64,000 nucleotides of DNA, taken from JAOUGY01 sp963792365 (GTDB lineage Bacteria > Actinomycetota > Acidimicrobiia > Spongiisociales > ZC4RG35). The DNA lies in the NCBI GenBank assembly GCA_963792365.1, contig CAWBVW010000002.1, positions 124,001-188,000 of the forward strand. The letters are read 5' to 3'. Shown in pieces: positions 1 to 8,460 of this stretch (position 1 is its first letter; the number at the start of each line of letters is the position of its first letter). The position numbers were made by a program, and so were the translations under genes. The notes beneath the pieces were generated by a model. It searched no databases, had not been told where the DNA came from, and saw only the letters and a program-made list of their open reading frames with translations.

Positions 1-2
1 CG

Positions 3-422
3 GTCACTCTCATGACGACATCCACCTCGGGGGAGCGTCTCCAGCGGTGGTCGGACGGTCCACAGGGTGTGATGCAGGTCCCGGGGGCGGCCGTGAGCGT
101 TCTCGAATACCAGATGCACCAGGCCGGCATCCCGACGATCGGGTTCTGGGCGCGGGTTCCGAACTACGTCGGCTCTGCCTTCCCTTCGGCGGCCGAAGCC
201 TTGTTGGCGCGGCTCGCCGAGCATTTGGGGGTGCAGCTCGACCCGGGTGAGCTCGCTCAGCAGGCGCTCGATCATCTCGGGCAGCTGGACGGCCTCATAG
301 GCGAACGTCCGGATGTCGCCGCGATGGTGCGGCAACTCGAGGAGGTCTACGACTCGGCCTCGTCCATCTCAGGCGATCAGCTCGCTGCCGAGATCGAACG
401 CTTTCTCCGCGAACAACGCTGA
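3..422 (+). CDS. PAC2 family protein, C-terminal part
   Basis: This is the 3' end of a gene that starts before the window: the frame is open to the first base, and the first in-window ATG (base 12) falls inside the fold. The segment VPGAAVSVLEYQMHQAGIP followed by GFWARVPNYVG resembles the C-terminal half of actinobacterial PAC2 (proteasome-assembly-chaperone-like) proteins. The last ~60 residues are helical and charged, as in that family. The cellular role of bacterial PAC2 proteins is not well defined. The gene is followed by ~100 bases without a clear feature and then a small secreted protein. The family call rests on pattern recognition of the second half only. Confidence 0.7.
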   Translation, partial: VTLMTTSTSGERLQRWSDGPQGVMQVPGAAVSVLEYQMHQAGIPTIGFWARVPNYVGSAFPSAAEALLARLAEHLGVQLDPGELAQQALDHLGQLDGLIGERPDVAAMVRQLEEVYDSASSISGDQLAAEIERFLREQR

Positions 423-529
423 GACCCTCCACTGACTAGCGCGTGCGTGCGAGACGAACATGATCCTGTGGTTTGTCATGCCGTGCCGCCGAAACACTCG
501 GTGTACGAACAGCAGACAGGAGTCCGAAC

Positions 530-730
530 ATGAAGCGCAAGGGATTGAGCTGGGACGGCGGAAAGAAGCGCATCGTCGCTGCAGCGATGATGTTGTCGGT
601 GCTCGCTGCTCCAGGTGTCGCTCATGCCGCTCCGATCAGCGCCAACCCGGATGCGGGGACCATTTCGGTGTCGACCGATATTGGGAGCGTGAAGATCAAC
701 GCCCGCGCATTCGGAGTCAGCTGGAGCTGA
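530..730 (+). CDS. small secreted protein of unknown function (66 aa)
   Basis: I place the start at ATG 530 because a purine-rich ACAGGAG lies just upstream and because this start gives a textbook signal peptide: a KRK-rich N-terminus, a hydrophobic stretch ending VAHAAP, and likely cleavage after AHA near residue 33. The predicted mature peptide is only about 33 residues (starting APISANPDAG), without cysteines and rich in small, beta-prone residues. I do not recognise a family. A strong hairpin follows directly, so it is probably a monocistronic transcript. An upstream in-frame ATG at 473 would add residues that hide the signal peptide, so I rejected it. Confidence 0.6.
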   Translation: MKRKGLSWDGGKKRIVAAAMMLSVLAAPGVAHAAPISANPDAGTISVSTDIGSVKINARAFGVSWS

Positions 731-753
731 AACCCGCTGCGGTATGAAGCACA

Positions 754-798
754 AACGAGGAGGTAGGGCCGGCTCGTACGAGCCGGCCCTACCTCGTT
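754..798. terminator. bidirectional transcription terminator with 34-bp perfect palindrome
   Basis: Bases 761-794 form a perfect palindrome (AGGTAGGGCCGGCTCG, TA, then its exact complement), with a further AACG/CGTT pairing outside it after a small bulge. It sits between the small secreted protein gene and the convergent fasciclin gene and can end transcription from both sides. It lacks a long T-tract. Confidence 0.8.
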
Positions 799-826
799 GA
801 GGACTGCGTTCAGTAGAGAACGTTGC

Positions 827-1435
827 TCAGGGCAGATCGATTGGACGCATCACCCGGTTGATCACGTGGATCACGCCGTTGGACGCCTGGATGTCGAGGT
901 TCCCGAGAGAGAGGGAGGCGTTGAGATCGTCGTGATCCTGATCCCGCAGCCAGACGGCCTTGAGGTCGTCGGTGCCCTTCTCGTACTGGATGAACACCTC
1001 GAACGTCGGGCCCAGCAGCGTCGGAACCTCAGCACCTTGGAGTCCGGGGACGACGTCGCTCGAGTAGACCTGTCCCGCAACTACGTGATAGAGCAGCACG
1101 GATGTGATCGTGTCGACGCCCACGTTCTCGACCAGCCAGCCGGCAACGTCCGCCTCGTGGGCCTGCCAGGGTCCACCGAGGTCGCGAACGAGGCGCCGGA
1201 ATGCGTAGTCGGTGGGAGCGAACACGGTCACGTCCAGATCTGGTGTGGCCAGCGTGCCGTCGAGTCCTGCGGCAACCACGGCTGCTGCGAGGATGTCGAA
1301 GTCACGGGCATTGCGGTCGAACTCGCCGTCGCCGACCGCGATGTCGGTGATCGTCGAGTCGTCGGCGGCCGCGGGACCGGCGAGTACGCCGAGCGCCATG
1401 ATGGCCGAGAGTACGAGCGTGATTGTGCGTCGCAT
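827..1435 (-). CDS. secreted fasciclin (FAS1) domain protein
   Basis: A 202-residue protein with an N-terminal signal peptide (MRRTITLVLSAIMALGVLAG, cleavage near AAA-DD) followed by one FAS1 domain. FAS1 hallmarks are visible: an FxILAAAVVAAGL segment, TVFAPTDYAFRRL (the H1-type motif), a LLYHVVAGQVYSSD segment and the closing NGVIHVINRVMRP (H2-type motif). FAS1 proteins are usually extracellular adhesion or matrix proteins. The start at 1435 has a good ribosome-binding site (GGAGGTCCC) immediately upstream; the open frame extends further but without a signal sequence. It converges on the small secreted protein across a shared terminator. Confidence 0.88.
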   Translation of the reverse strand: MRRTITLVLSAIMALGVLAGPAAADDSTITDIAVGDGEFDRNARDFDILAAAVVAAGLDGTLATPDLDVTVFAPTDYAFRRLVRDLGGPWQAHEADVAGWLVENVGVDTITSVLLYHVVAGQVYSSDVVPGLQGAEVPTLLGPTFEVFIQYEKGTDDLKAVWLRDQDHDDLNASLSLGNLDIQASNGVIHVINRVMRPIDLP

Positions 1436-1599
1436 GGGACCTCCTTCGGGGTTGTGTGTTCCCTGCTGTGTCCCATACGGAGCATCGGAGAGGTTGGATG
1501 ACGCGCCCCCCGAGTGTTCTCCCGTCGGTTCCTTGATTCTTCGCCGGTTAGGCCGACAGGAACGCAACCACGGACAGGTACCTCGGCGAAGGAACGCAC

Positions 1600-4500
1600 A
1601 TGGGATCTCCGCAGCGCTCGAATCTGGCCTTTGGGATGCTTGTTTCGTTCCTCGTGACGGCGCTCGGTGTGGGCGTGTTCGGCGTCGCCTCGATCCGGTC
1701 GTCGATGGCTCCGGCATCCGCTGCCCCTCAGTTCTTCGATTGGGCCGCCCCTGGTCCGATCGACGGGCGGTTTCTCGTCACGTTCGAATCCGAGGCAACG
1801 ACGGTGGACGGGCGGCTGATCGAGGACGACGGCACGCTCTACGTGAACCTTGATGTTTCCAGCGTCGACAGCGCGGGCGTGGACGAGATCCAGGATGCGA
1901 TCGGAGAGTCGATCATCGCCACGACCGATGCGACACTTGCCGGACTCGTCGCCGACCCCCGGGTAGACACCGTGGACCCGATCGGCTTCGACACGTATGT
2001 CGTGGTCGGCGATCTCACAACGGAGGACCTGGAGTCCTTGCCCGGTGTTGCACGAGCCGTTCCCGACGTCGGACTGGCCGGCGCCTCGGCCGACGAGCTC
2101 TTCCCGCTCCAGTGGCCCCTCGAGAACACAGGCGCCACCATGAACTTCGAGACCGTACCGGATGCCGACATCGACGGTCCGTTGGCCTGGCATCGGGCCC
2201 GCGGTGCCGGGGTCACAGTGGCCGTTCTCGACTCGGGTGTCGATGTTGCCCACCCCGATCTGGTTCATGCGCTCTGGACGAATCCGGGGGAAACATGCGG
2301 CAACGGGATCGACGACGAGGGCAACGGATACATCGATGACTGCACTGGCTGGAACTTCGGGGACGGGAATGCCGACGTCTCCGACCACGTGGGGCACGGC
2401 ACCCACGTCGCCGGCATCATTGCCGCCGAGGCCGACAACGGGATCGGAGTGGCTGGAGCTGCCTACGAAGCTTCGATCATGCCGTTGAAGATCGGAGACG
2501 AGACCCCGACGCTGTCGGCGGCGATCGAGGCGATCGCGTACGCGATCGGCAACGGCGCCAGGATCATCAACGCCTCCTGGGTCACACCCGATCCCTCGGC
2601 GGAGGCGATACTCCAGCGAGCGATCGCAGCGGCCGAAAAGGCCGGAGTGCTCGTGGTGGTGGGCGCAGGCAACGATGCCAGCGATCTCGGTGATCATCCC
2701 GTGTATCCGGCGGCACTCGATGGTCCGAATCTGGTGACGGTCGCAGCGTCGTCTGCGGTCGATCGGCTCGCCATGTTCACCAACACCGGTTCTTCCGTCG
2801 ACATCGCAGCTCCGGGGGAACACATCATTTCGACGATCCCGAACGGATATGGCGTGTTCTCGGGTACGTCGATGGCCGCGCCGCACGTGTCGGCCGCGGC
2901 AGCTCTGCTCTGGTCGGCCGAGCCGGCGGTGGGCTACGACGAGGTTCTGTCGGCGATCCTCGACCGGGCCGATCGCCCGCCCGCGATCGTGGGATCGATC
3001 GGCGGAGGACGGCTCGACGTCGGGGCCGCCGTCGAAGTACGCCGATTCCGGCCATCTCTGGGGTTCACCTTCATCGGATTCGACGCCTTGGTCCCCGACG
3101 AGGTTCAGGCGGTCTCGATCCGGGCCGAGCTCACCGACCCATGGGCTGTGCCACCCCAGACTCCGGCCCGGTACCGAGTGTCTGTTCTCGCTGCCGGGAG
3201 CGAGGGCCCCATGGCCGTAGGTGGCCTCGACATCGGCACGGCCGATGGCGCGGTCACGACGGATGCAACCGGTCGGGCTTTCGTCGGTGAGTCCTTCGTC
3301 CGTTCCTCGCGGTCGGCGCTCGTGCGCGGCGAGGAAGTGACAGACCTGTCACTCGAGCTGCCTGCCGGCACCTACGCGCTCGTCTACGAACTCATGGATG
3401 TCTCCGATCCCGCAGATCCGGTGACTCTCGGCGACCCGTCGGCGGTCTTCTTCAGCATCGGTCTCGGTGAACACGCCATGCCGGTGCCCGTGATCGGGAC
3501 ATCACAGCCGCTCGACCCGGGACCGGACCAAAGCGGTGAACCCGCGCCGGAGGACCCGGTGAGTGCTCCAGGTGTGCAGGACGCGGCCACCGGCGACACG
3601 AGCCCGGCGTCCCAGGATTCCGGTGGCGGGTCCGCTGCCGAGGGTTCCGACCCGGCGCAACTGTCACCGGGAGCGGGTGGCACAGACCGCGGCCCGATCG
3701 GGACGGAGAACGGAAACGAGGGGGTCCCTTCGGCGGGAACCGCCGACGAATCCGAGGTCGAGGAATCCGGTGATGGGGGCGTTGGGATCGACGAGGCACC
3801 CCCACCCGCGATCGACGACCAGCCAGCGGACGGACCTGCCTCGGCACCTGGATCCGGGGAGGTGGCCGATGACGATGCCGGCGATGGCGAGTTCGACGGA
3901 CAGCAATCACCGGGGGCCGGTGCCGACAGTCTCCATCTCGTTCGGGTGAACCCGGCGACGGGGACGACGCTCGGAGGGACCACCGTCACCATCGTCGGAG
4001 ATATCCCAGCGCAGCCGTTGGTCGAGTTCGGGTCCGGCGCAGCCAGGGTGGTCGCGGTGGGCGAGGGCTACGTGGTGGTGGAGACGAGGCCCCACCCAGC
4101 AGGTCGCGTCGACGTGGTGGTGTCCGACTCCGGAACCGGACTGCGAGGAGTTCTCACCGGCGCCTTCACCTACGTCGAGGAGGTGTCGGGAGACGAATCA
4201 TCCGATCAAGGGTCGAGCGAGCCTGAGGTCGATCCCATCGTCGGCGATCCCGGTCCTGGAGGCGACGCGCCCTCGACCACCGTCGATGGCGGAGTCGACC
4301 AGGATCCGGGCGACGGATCGGGTGTCAGCTCGCCCTCACCGGTCGCCGACGATCCGGTTGCTTCACCGCCTCTCACCCCGCCCGAAGGTTCCGCGGGGCT
4401 TCCCCAGGCGGAGGAGGGCGGAATCGGCTCGGCCATCGGATACGACGACTGGTTCAATTCGGTGGTCGTGAGTCCCAGCGACCTCGATCTGGTGCCGCTG

Positions 4501-4680
4501 GCGGCGGATGATCCCCTGAGATCGATCGATCTGGCGATGATGGCTGGACAGCACTGCTCGGAGCCCGAGTGCCCGGGCTGGGTTCTTGCGCCGGGCGTCC
4601 ACCACGCCACCGACCCGCGGACCCGAGACCATCAGCACGGAAGTGGGAAGGTCGACAGGGCGACGACCCGCAAACCCTGA
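1600..4680 (+). CDS. secreted subtilisin-like serine protease (S8) with IPT/TIG domain
   Basis: A 1026-residue exported protease. An N-terminal hydrophobic segment (residues ~10-35) acts as signal or anchor. A pro-region of ~150 residues precedes the S8 catalytic domain with Asp211 (AVLDSGVD), His266 (GHGTHVAG), oxyanion Asn358 (GAGNDAS) and Ser424 (SGTSMAAPH), so the triad is complete. An acidic loop GNGIDDEGNGYIDD may bind calcium. After residue ~490 come a beta-rich region, a long Pro/Gly/Ser/Asp-rich linker (~630-770), an IPT/TIG-like Ig domain (~775-865) and a second disordered acidic region. No LPXTG or C-terminal membrane anchor is seen, so it is probably released. It ends six bases before the convergent thioesterase gene. 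Confidence 0.93.
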   Translation: MGSPQRSNLAFGMLVSFLVTALGVGVFGVASIRSSMAPASAAPQFFDWAAPGPIDGRFLVTFESEATTVDGRLIEDDGTLYVNLDVSSVDSAGVDEIQDAIGESIIATTDATLAGLVADPRVDTVDPIGFDTYVVVGDLTTEDLESLPGVARAVPDVGLAGASADELFPLQWPLENTGATMNFETVPDADIDGPLAWHRARGAGVTVAVLDSGVDVAHPDLVHALWTNPGETCGNGIDDEGNGYIDDCTGWNFGDGNADVSDHVGHGTHVAGIIAAEADNGIGVAGAAYEASIMPLKIGDETPTLSAAIEAIAYAIGNGARIINASWVTPDPSAEAILQRAIAAAEKAGVLVVVGAGNDASDLGDHPVYPAALDGPNLVTVAASSAVDRLAMFTNTGSSVDIAAPGEHIISTIPNGYGVFSGTSMAAPHVSAAAALLWSAEPAVGYDEVLSAILDRADRPPAIVGSIGGGRLDVGAAVEVRRFRPSLGFTFIGFDALVPDEVQAVSIRAELTDPWAVPPQTPARYRVSVLAAGSEGPMAVGGLDIGTADGAVTTDATGRAFVGESFVRSSRSALVRGEEVTDLSLELPAGTYALVYELMDVSDPADPVTLGDPSAVFFSIGLGEHAMPVPVIGTSQPLDPGPDQSGEPAPEDPVSAPGVQDAATGDTSPASQDSGGGSAAEGSDPAQLSPGAGGTDRGPIGTENGNEGVPSAGTADESEVEESGDGGVGIDEAPPPAIDDQPADGPASAPGSGEVADDDAGDGEFDGQQSPGAGADSLHLVRVNPATGTTLGGTTVTIVGDIPAQPLVEFGSGAARVVAVGEGYVVVETRPHPAGRVDVVVSDSGTGLRGVLTGAFTYVEEVSGDESSDQGSSEPEVDPIVGDPGPGGDAPSTTVDGGVDQDPGDGSGVSSPSPVADDPVASPPLTPPEGSAGLPQAEEGGIGSAIGYDDWFNSVVVSPSDLDLVPLAADDPLRSIDLAMMAGQHCSEPECPGWVLAPGVHHATDPRTRDHQHGSGKVDRATTRKP

Positions 4681-4685
4681 GCGAG

Positions 4686-5045
4686 TCAGAACCGGCTGCG
4701 ATCGATGACGAAACGCTGATGGGTGCCGCGACCGATCACCCGATCTCCGACGCTCACGGACACCTCGAATGTGAGTCGACGCCGGTCGACATCGATCAGC
4801 CGTGACTTGACGGTGACCGTGTCCCCGTCGTTCGCCGCCGCCTCGTGGGATACATCGACGTGAGTGCCCACGGTTGTGCGGTCTTCACCCAGGAGGGGTT
4901 GGACCGATGCGGTGGCGGCGATCTCCATCAGCTCGATCATCTTCGGTGTCGACAGGACCACGGCCGGTGCCAAATGCGGTGGCGACATGTTGGGCGACAC
5001 CGTGACTTCCGTGACGTATTCGATCCCTGGGATGAGTTCGGACAT
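4686..5045 (-). CDS. FlK-like hotdog acyl-CoA thioesterase
   Basis: A 119-residue single hotdog-fold protein resembling fluoroacetyl-CoA thioesterase. The three FlK catalytic residues are present with the same spacing: Thr33 in LSTPKMIELME, Glu41 eight residues later, and His67 in the HVDVSHEA segment. In this family they hydrolyse acyl-CoA thioesters. It lies directly downstream of the paa regulator on the same strand, with a 12-base gap, so a housekeeping role releasing CoA from blocked aromatic-degradation thioesters (like PaaI) is a reasonable inference. Specificity for fluoroacetyl-CoA is not implied. Confidence 0.75.
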   Translation of the reverse strand: MSELIPGIEYVTEVTVSPNMSPPHLAPAVVLSTPKMIELMEIAATASVQPLLGEDRTTVGTHVDVSHEAAANDGDTVTVKSRLIDVDRRRLTFEVSVSVGDRVIGRGTHQRFVIDRSRF

Positions 5046-5057
5046 GAGGCGACGATG

Positions 5058-5636
5058 CTACCCGGCCTCTGCGCCTCGGACCATACAGTCGATGACCGAG
5101 GCCACCAGCTCGGTCCTGCTCATCGGCCCATCGGGTCGGTACCACCGGTCGACGGCATTGAGAATCGAAAGGAGATAGATGACGAACATGCGGACGTCCA
5201 GGTTCGGTCGGAACGTCCCGTCCGCCACGCCCGCGGTCATCACCGTCCGGAATGCCTGCTCATATCGGTCCCGCGCCTCGACTACCGCGTCCCGCTGAGC
5301 GGTTTCGAGCGTGGCCGCCTCGTTGAGAAAGGTCCGCGCCTCGTCCAGGTGGTCGAGCACCACCGCGACGTGACCTGCAACGAGGAGCTCCAGGCGTTCG
5401 AGGGGCGTCTTGCCGGTCTCGAGCGCATGGCGCGCGGATCGCTCGAAGAGATCGGCGCCGCGCATCACCACGTCGACGAGCAGATCTTCCTTCGAGGTGA
5501 TATGTGAGTACAACGAGCTGCCGTTGAGGCCGAGCTCGCGACCCAGGTCTCTCATCGACGTGCCGTGGTAGCCGCGACTGGCGAAGAGCCGTCCTGCGGC
5601 CCTCACGACGTCTTCGCGTGTATTGCGAGCGGTCAT
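5058..5636 (-). CDS. TetR-family regulator, probable repressor of the paa operon
   Basis: A 192-residue TetR/AcrR-type regulator. The N-terminal HTH is clear (REDVVRAAGRLFASRGYHGT, then the recognition helix around LGLNGSSLYSHITSKEDLL); the C-terminal ligand domain is all-helical. I choose ATG 5636 because it overlaps the paaE stop codon as ATGA, a typical translational-coupling junction; the longer open frame (to 5687) has no ribosome-binding site. Being the last paa-linked cistron before a thioesterase suggests control of the operon by an aromatic CoA-thioester, by analogy with PaaR-type TetR proteins. The 18-bp palindrome upstream of paaA (9407-9424) is the obvious operator candidate. Confidence 0.85.
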   Translation of the reverse strand: MTARNTREDVVRAAGRLFASRGYHGTSMRDLGRELGLNGSSLYSHITSKEDLLVDVVMRGADLFERSARHALETGKTPLERLELLVAGHVAVVLDHLDEARTFLNEAATLETAQRDAVVEARDRYEQAFRTVMTAGVADGTFRPNLDVRMFVIYLLSILNAVDRWYRPDGPMSRTELVASVIDCMVRGAEAG

Positions 5637-6694
5637 CGCTGATCGAAATCCACCACGACCCGCTCCGATCGCGGATGGGCCTGGCACGTGAGGGTGAAGC
5701 CGCGACTCAGGTCGTCCTCGACGAGGGCGAAGTTCCTGGTCATCTCGACCTCACCCTCGGTCACCTTGGCTTTGCACGATGCGCACATTCCGCCACGGCA
5801 CGAATACGGCAGCTCCGGCCGGACGGACAGAGCGGCGTCGAGGAGCGCCGTCCCGGGATCCAGTCGGACGCTCGACTCGCGACCGTCGAGAGTGAAGATC
5901 ATCTCCATGGAACCGCTGTGGGCGACTGGCGCTCGCACGACGTCGATCGGTCCGGAGAAGAAAAGTTCGTCGTGCACCAGCTGCGGGTCTACGCCGCGGT
6001 GCTCGATTAACGACCGGGCTGTGGTGACCATCTCGTATGGTCCGCACAGGAACCACTCATCGACCGACTTGAAGTCCACCAGGGTGGTGAAGAGAGCGTG
6101 GAGGCGCTCCTCGTCGATCCGGCCCGTCAACAGGGGCACCGTCTCTTCTTGCGAGAGTACGTGGATGAGGTGCAGGCGGGATCCATATCGGTCTTTCAGT
6201 CCTTCGATCTCGTCGAGGAACATCACGGAGGTGGCACGGCTGTTGCCGAAGATGACCGTCCACCGCGACCCTGGTTCCTTCTCGAGCGTCGTGGAGACGA
6301 GTGACAACACAGGGGTGATACCCGAGCCGGCGACTATCGCGCATCGGTGAGCAGACACGTCGGCGTCGGCCTCGATCACGAAGTCACCGATCGGTGCCAT
6401 CGCCTCGAGGGTGTCACCGGCCCGGAGTCGGGTGGTCGCGAAGGTGGAGAAGGCACCGCCTTCGAGCCGTTTCACACCGATTCTGAGCTTCCCCTGGTTG
6501 GCGTTCGAGCAGATCGAGTACGACCGTCGTACGTCCTCACCGTCGATGAACGCTCGGATCACCATGTGTTGTCCGGGTAGGTAGCGGAACACGTCCCTCA
6601 GATCCTCGGGCACCTCCAGGGAAATGGCCACCGCATCCTCGGTCAGCTCGCTCACCTCGGTGACGGTCAGCTTGTGGAACTCGAGTCGGCTCAT
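5633..6694 (-). CDS. paaE: phenylacetyl-CoA 1,2-epoxidase reductase subunit PaaE
   Basis: A 353-residue electron-transfer subunit. The N-terminal ferredoxin-NADP reductase-type module has the FAD motif RRSYSICSN and the NAD(P) motif GSGITPVLS. The C-terminal plant-type ferredoxin carries the 2Fe-2S ligands Cys299, Cys304, Cys307 and Cys337 (CX4CX2CX29C). It passes electrons from NADPH to the PaaA diiron centre, which epoxidises phenylacetyl-CoA in the aerobic phenylacetate pathway. It follows paaD after a 160-base spacer, the only sizeable gap inside this otherwise overlapping operon, and overlaps the TetR gene at its 3' end. Confidence 0.95.
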   Translation of the reverse strand: MSRLEFHKLTVTEVSELTEDAVAISLEVPEDLRDVFRYLPGQHMVIRAFIDGEDVRRSYSICSNANQGKLRIGVKRLEGGAFSTFATTRLRAGDTLEAMAPIGDFVIEADADVSAHRCAIVAGSGITPVLSLVSTTLEKEPGSRWTVIFGNSRATSVMFLDEIEGLKDRYGSRLHLIHVLSQEETVPLLTGRIDEERLHALFTTLVDFKSVDEWFLCGPYEMVTTARSLIEHRGVDPQLVHDELFFSGPIDVVRAPVAHSGSMEMIFTLDGRESSVRLDPGTALLDAALSVRPELPYSCRGGMCASCKAKVTEGEVEMTRNFALVEDDLSRGFTLTCQAHPRSERVVVDFDQR

Positions 6695-6854
6695 GGCACT
6701 TCCACCAAGGGCTCGCGGTCGCGCTCGGATCCATGTTTCTCGTGTTCGGTGCCCACAGCCGACGGCCGACCGCCGACGATCGGTGCGGGCGGTCTGCCGT
6801 TGGCCGTGTGCCGTCGGCCCGATTGTCGACGCACGGTCACAACGGTCGTCGCGA

Positions 6855-7316
6855 TCATTTCAATTCCTTGAACAGGTCGAAGGGTTCACCGCAGCTGGAG
6901 CACACCATCAGCGCCTTGCAGGCGGTCGATCCGAACTCGGAGACGGTGCGCGGGTTGCCCGTGCGGCACCGTGGGCAGCGGGCGGCATCCGGAGACGATG
7001 GGGGAGCGATGCCGGTGGCCTCCAACTTGGCCCGGCCCTCGTCTGTCATCCAGTCGGTGGTCCAGGCCGGTGAATAGGTGACTTCCACCTGAACGTCTCC
7101 GGCGTCGACCACTTGCAGGGCGCCGCGGATGTCCTCGACGATCTGGGTCATGGCGGGGCAACCCGAGTAGGTGGGTGTGATCACCACGCGTATCCCACCA
7201 TCGATGGCTTCGACGGAACGGAGGATCCCCATGTCGGCGATCGTGAGCGATGGTATCTCCGGGTCGACGACGGTCCGGACGACACGTTGGGCGAGTTCGA
7301 CGTCGAGGTGGGTCAC
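6855..7316 (-). CDS. paaD: phenylacetyl-CoA epoxidase accessory protein PaaD
   Basis: A 153-residue protein with the N-terminal MIP18/DUF59-type fold (VVDPEIPSLTIADMGIL, ITPTYSGCPAM) and a C-terminal zinc-ribbon-like region with Cys114, Cys117, Cys139 and Cys142. PaaD is required for epoxidase activity and is thought to help with metal-centre assembly. I set the start at GTG 7316, which overlaps the paaC stop as GTGA, the same arrangement as paaB/paaC; GTG 7319 or an ATG ~30 bases further upstream are alternatives. Confidence 0.92.
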   Translation of the reverse strand: MTHLDVELAQRVVRTVVDPEIPSLTIADMGILRSVEAIDGGIRVVITPTYSGCPAMTQIVEDIRGALQVVDAGDVQVEVTYSPAWTTDWMTDEGRAKLEATGIAPPSSPDAARCPRCRTGNPRTVSEFGSTACKALMVCSSCGEPFDLFKELK

Positions 7317-8116
7317 CACGAAGCTCCCGGATGGGCCCGTGCCAGCCATTGCATCTCGGTCAACACGTGGCCGAGCGACTCGGTGTGGAAGCCGGCCCGA
7401 CCGCCGCCGCGCTGGCCGCCGCCGGAGGGGATGGCGACCGTGGCGTCGCCGAGAACCGACTCCACGGTCGAACGCCACACCGGCTCGAGCTCGGATGGTC
7501 TCGGTCCCCAGCCGTTGTTGGCGGCGATGTCGTCCACCTCATCGGCCTGGAACAACTCTGCGGTGTATCTCCACAGTGTGTCCACGGCGTCCTGCATCCG
7601 CCGGTGTGACTCTTCGGTACCGTCGCCGAGCCTGATCACCCAGGTGGACGAGTGCCGGAGGTGATAGCGCGTTTCCTTCAGTGCCTTGGCCGCGATGCCT
7701 GCCAGCGTCGGATCGGACGATTTGGTCATCTCGTCCCACAGCGGCAGCTGGTAGGCGTCGAACAGCAAGGCCCGCGCCATGGTCTGGGCGAAGTCTCCGT
7801 TCGGCTGTTCCGTCAGGAGGAGGTTCGTGAATGCCCGCTCGTCTCTGAACATGGCCAGGTCGTCCTCGTTCCGACCTGCCCCTTCGAGGGACGCAGCATG
7901 GGTCAACAAGGCTCTGGCTTGCCCCAGATGGTCGAGGCCGATGTTGCCGAGGGCAATGTCTTCCTCCAGCTCCGGCCCTCGGGAGATCCACTCGCCGAGA
8001 CGCTGGGCGAGGATCAGATTGTCGTCGGCGTGTCTGAGGACGTACGCCACGTGGGGGTCGGATGTCGGCATCGGTGTGCCCTGCGGGGCGGTGGACATCG
8101 ATCGATCAGCACTCAC
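7313..8116 (-). CDS. paaC: phenylacetyl-CoA epoxidase subunit PaaC
   Basis: A 267-residue ferritin-like structural subunit of the PaaABC(E) multicomponent epoxidase. Characteristic segments are LRHADDNLILAQRLGEW, the LGNIGLDHLGQAR helix and LKETRYHLRHSSTWVIRLGDGT. PaaC pairs with PaaA but does not hold the diiron site. The GTG at 8116 overlaps the paaB stop codon as GTGA; an in-frame ATG at 8098 is the alternative. The C-terminal GGGQRGGG segment is a flexible loop present in the family, here unusually glycine-rich. Confidence 0.95.
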   Translation of the reverse strand: MSADRSMSTAPQGTPMPTSDPHVAYVLRHADDNLILAQRLGEWISRGPELEEDIALGNIGLDHLGQARALLTHAASLEGAGRNEDDLAMFRDERAFTNLLLTEQPNGDFAQTMARALLFDAYQLPLWDEMTKSSDPTLAGIAAKALKETRYHLRHSSTWVIRLGDGTEESHRRMQDAVDTLWRYTAELFQADEVDDIAANNGWGPRPSELEPVWRSTVESVLGDATVAIPSGGGQRGGGRAGFHTESLGHVLTEMQWLARAHPGASW

Positions 8117-8460
8117 ATGTGCCCCACTTCGTCGGGAATCTCGTAGTACGTGGCGTGGCGATAGGGCTTCTCGATGGCCTCGAAGAGCTCTTCGCCGTCG
8201 TCGGGATCCGAGGCGGTCACCTCGTCCGACGGAACGACCCACACGCTGACACCTTCACGGCGCCGGGTGTAGACGTCTCGTGCGTGCTGGAGTGCCGTCT
8301 CTGCGTCCGGCGCATGGAGACTGCCGGCGTGGGTGTGTGACATCCCGCGTCGTGCCCTGACGAACACCTCCCACATCGGCCACCCAGGGCTCTCACCCCC
8401 GGCAACCGTGACTTCCGGGGTCGGGTTTTCGCCTGGAGCGCTATGGACCTCGTACGGCAT
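8113..8460 (-). CDS. paaB: phenylacetyl-CoA epoxidase subunit PaaB
   Basis: A 115-residue PaaB. The family signature WEVFVRARRGMSHTHAGSLH is followed by DAETALQHARDVYTRR, then VWVVPSDEV and the C-terminal EKPYRHATYYEIP. PaaB bridges PaaAC units in the complex. The ATG at 8460 shares one base with the paaA stop (TGATG). A longer frame exists upstream but lies entirely within paaA. Confidence 0.95.
   Translation of the reverse strand: MPYEVHSAPGENPTPEVTVAGGESPGWPMWEVFVRARRGMSHTHAGSLHAPDAETALQHARDVYTRRREGVSVWVVPSDEVTASDPDDGEELFEAIEKPYRHATYYEIPDEVGHM

Noticed and set aside
827..1717. 296-residue version of the fasciclin protein
   Set aside because: The extra N-terminal 94 residues are Arg/Ser-rich, lie over the opposite protease gene and hide the signal peptide; the GGAGG site supports start 1435.
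3384..3992. Long minus-strand frames inside the S8 protease linker
   Set aside because: They are mirror frames of a Pro/Gly/Ser-rich linker in high-GC DNA with no domain signal.
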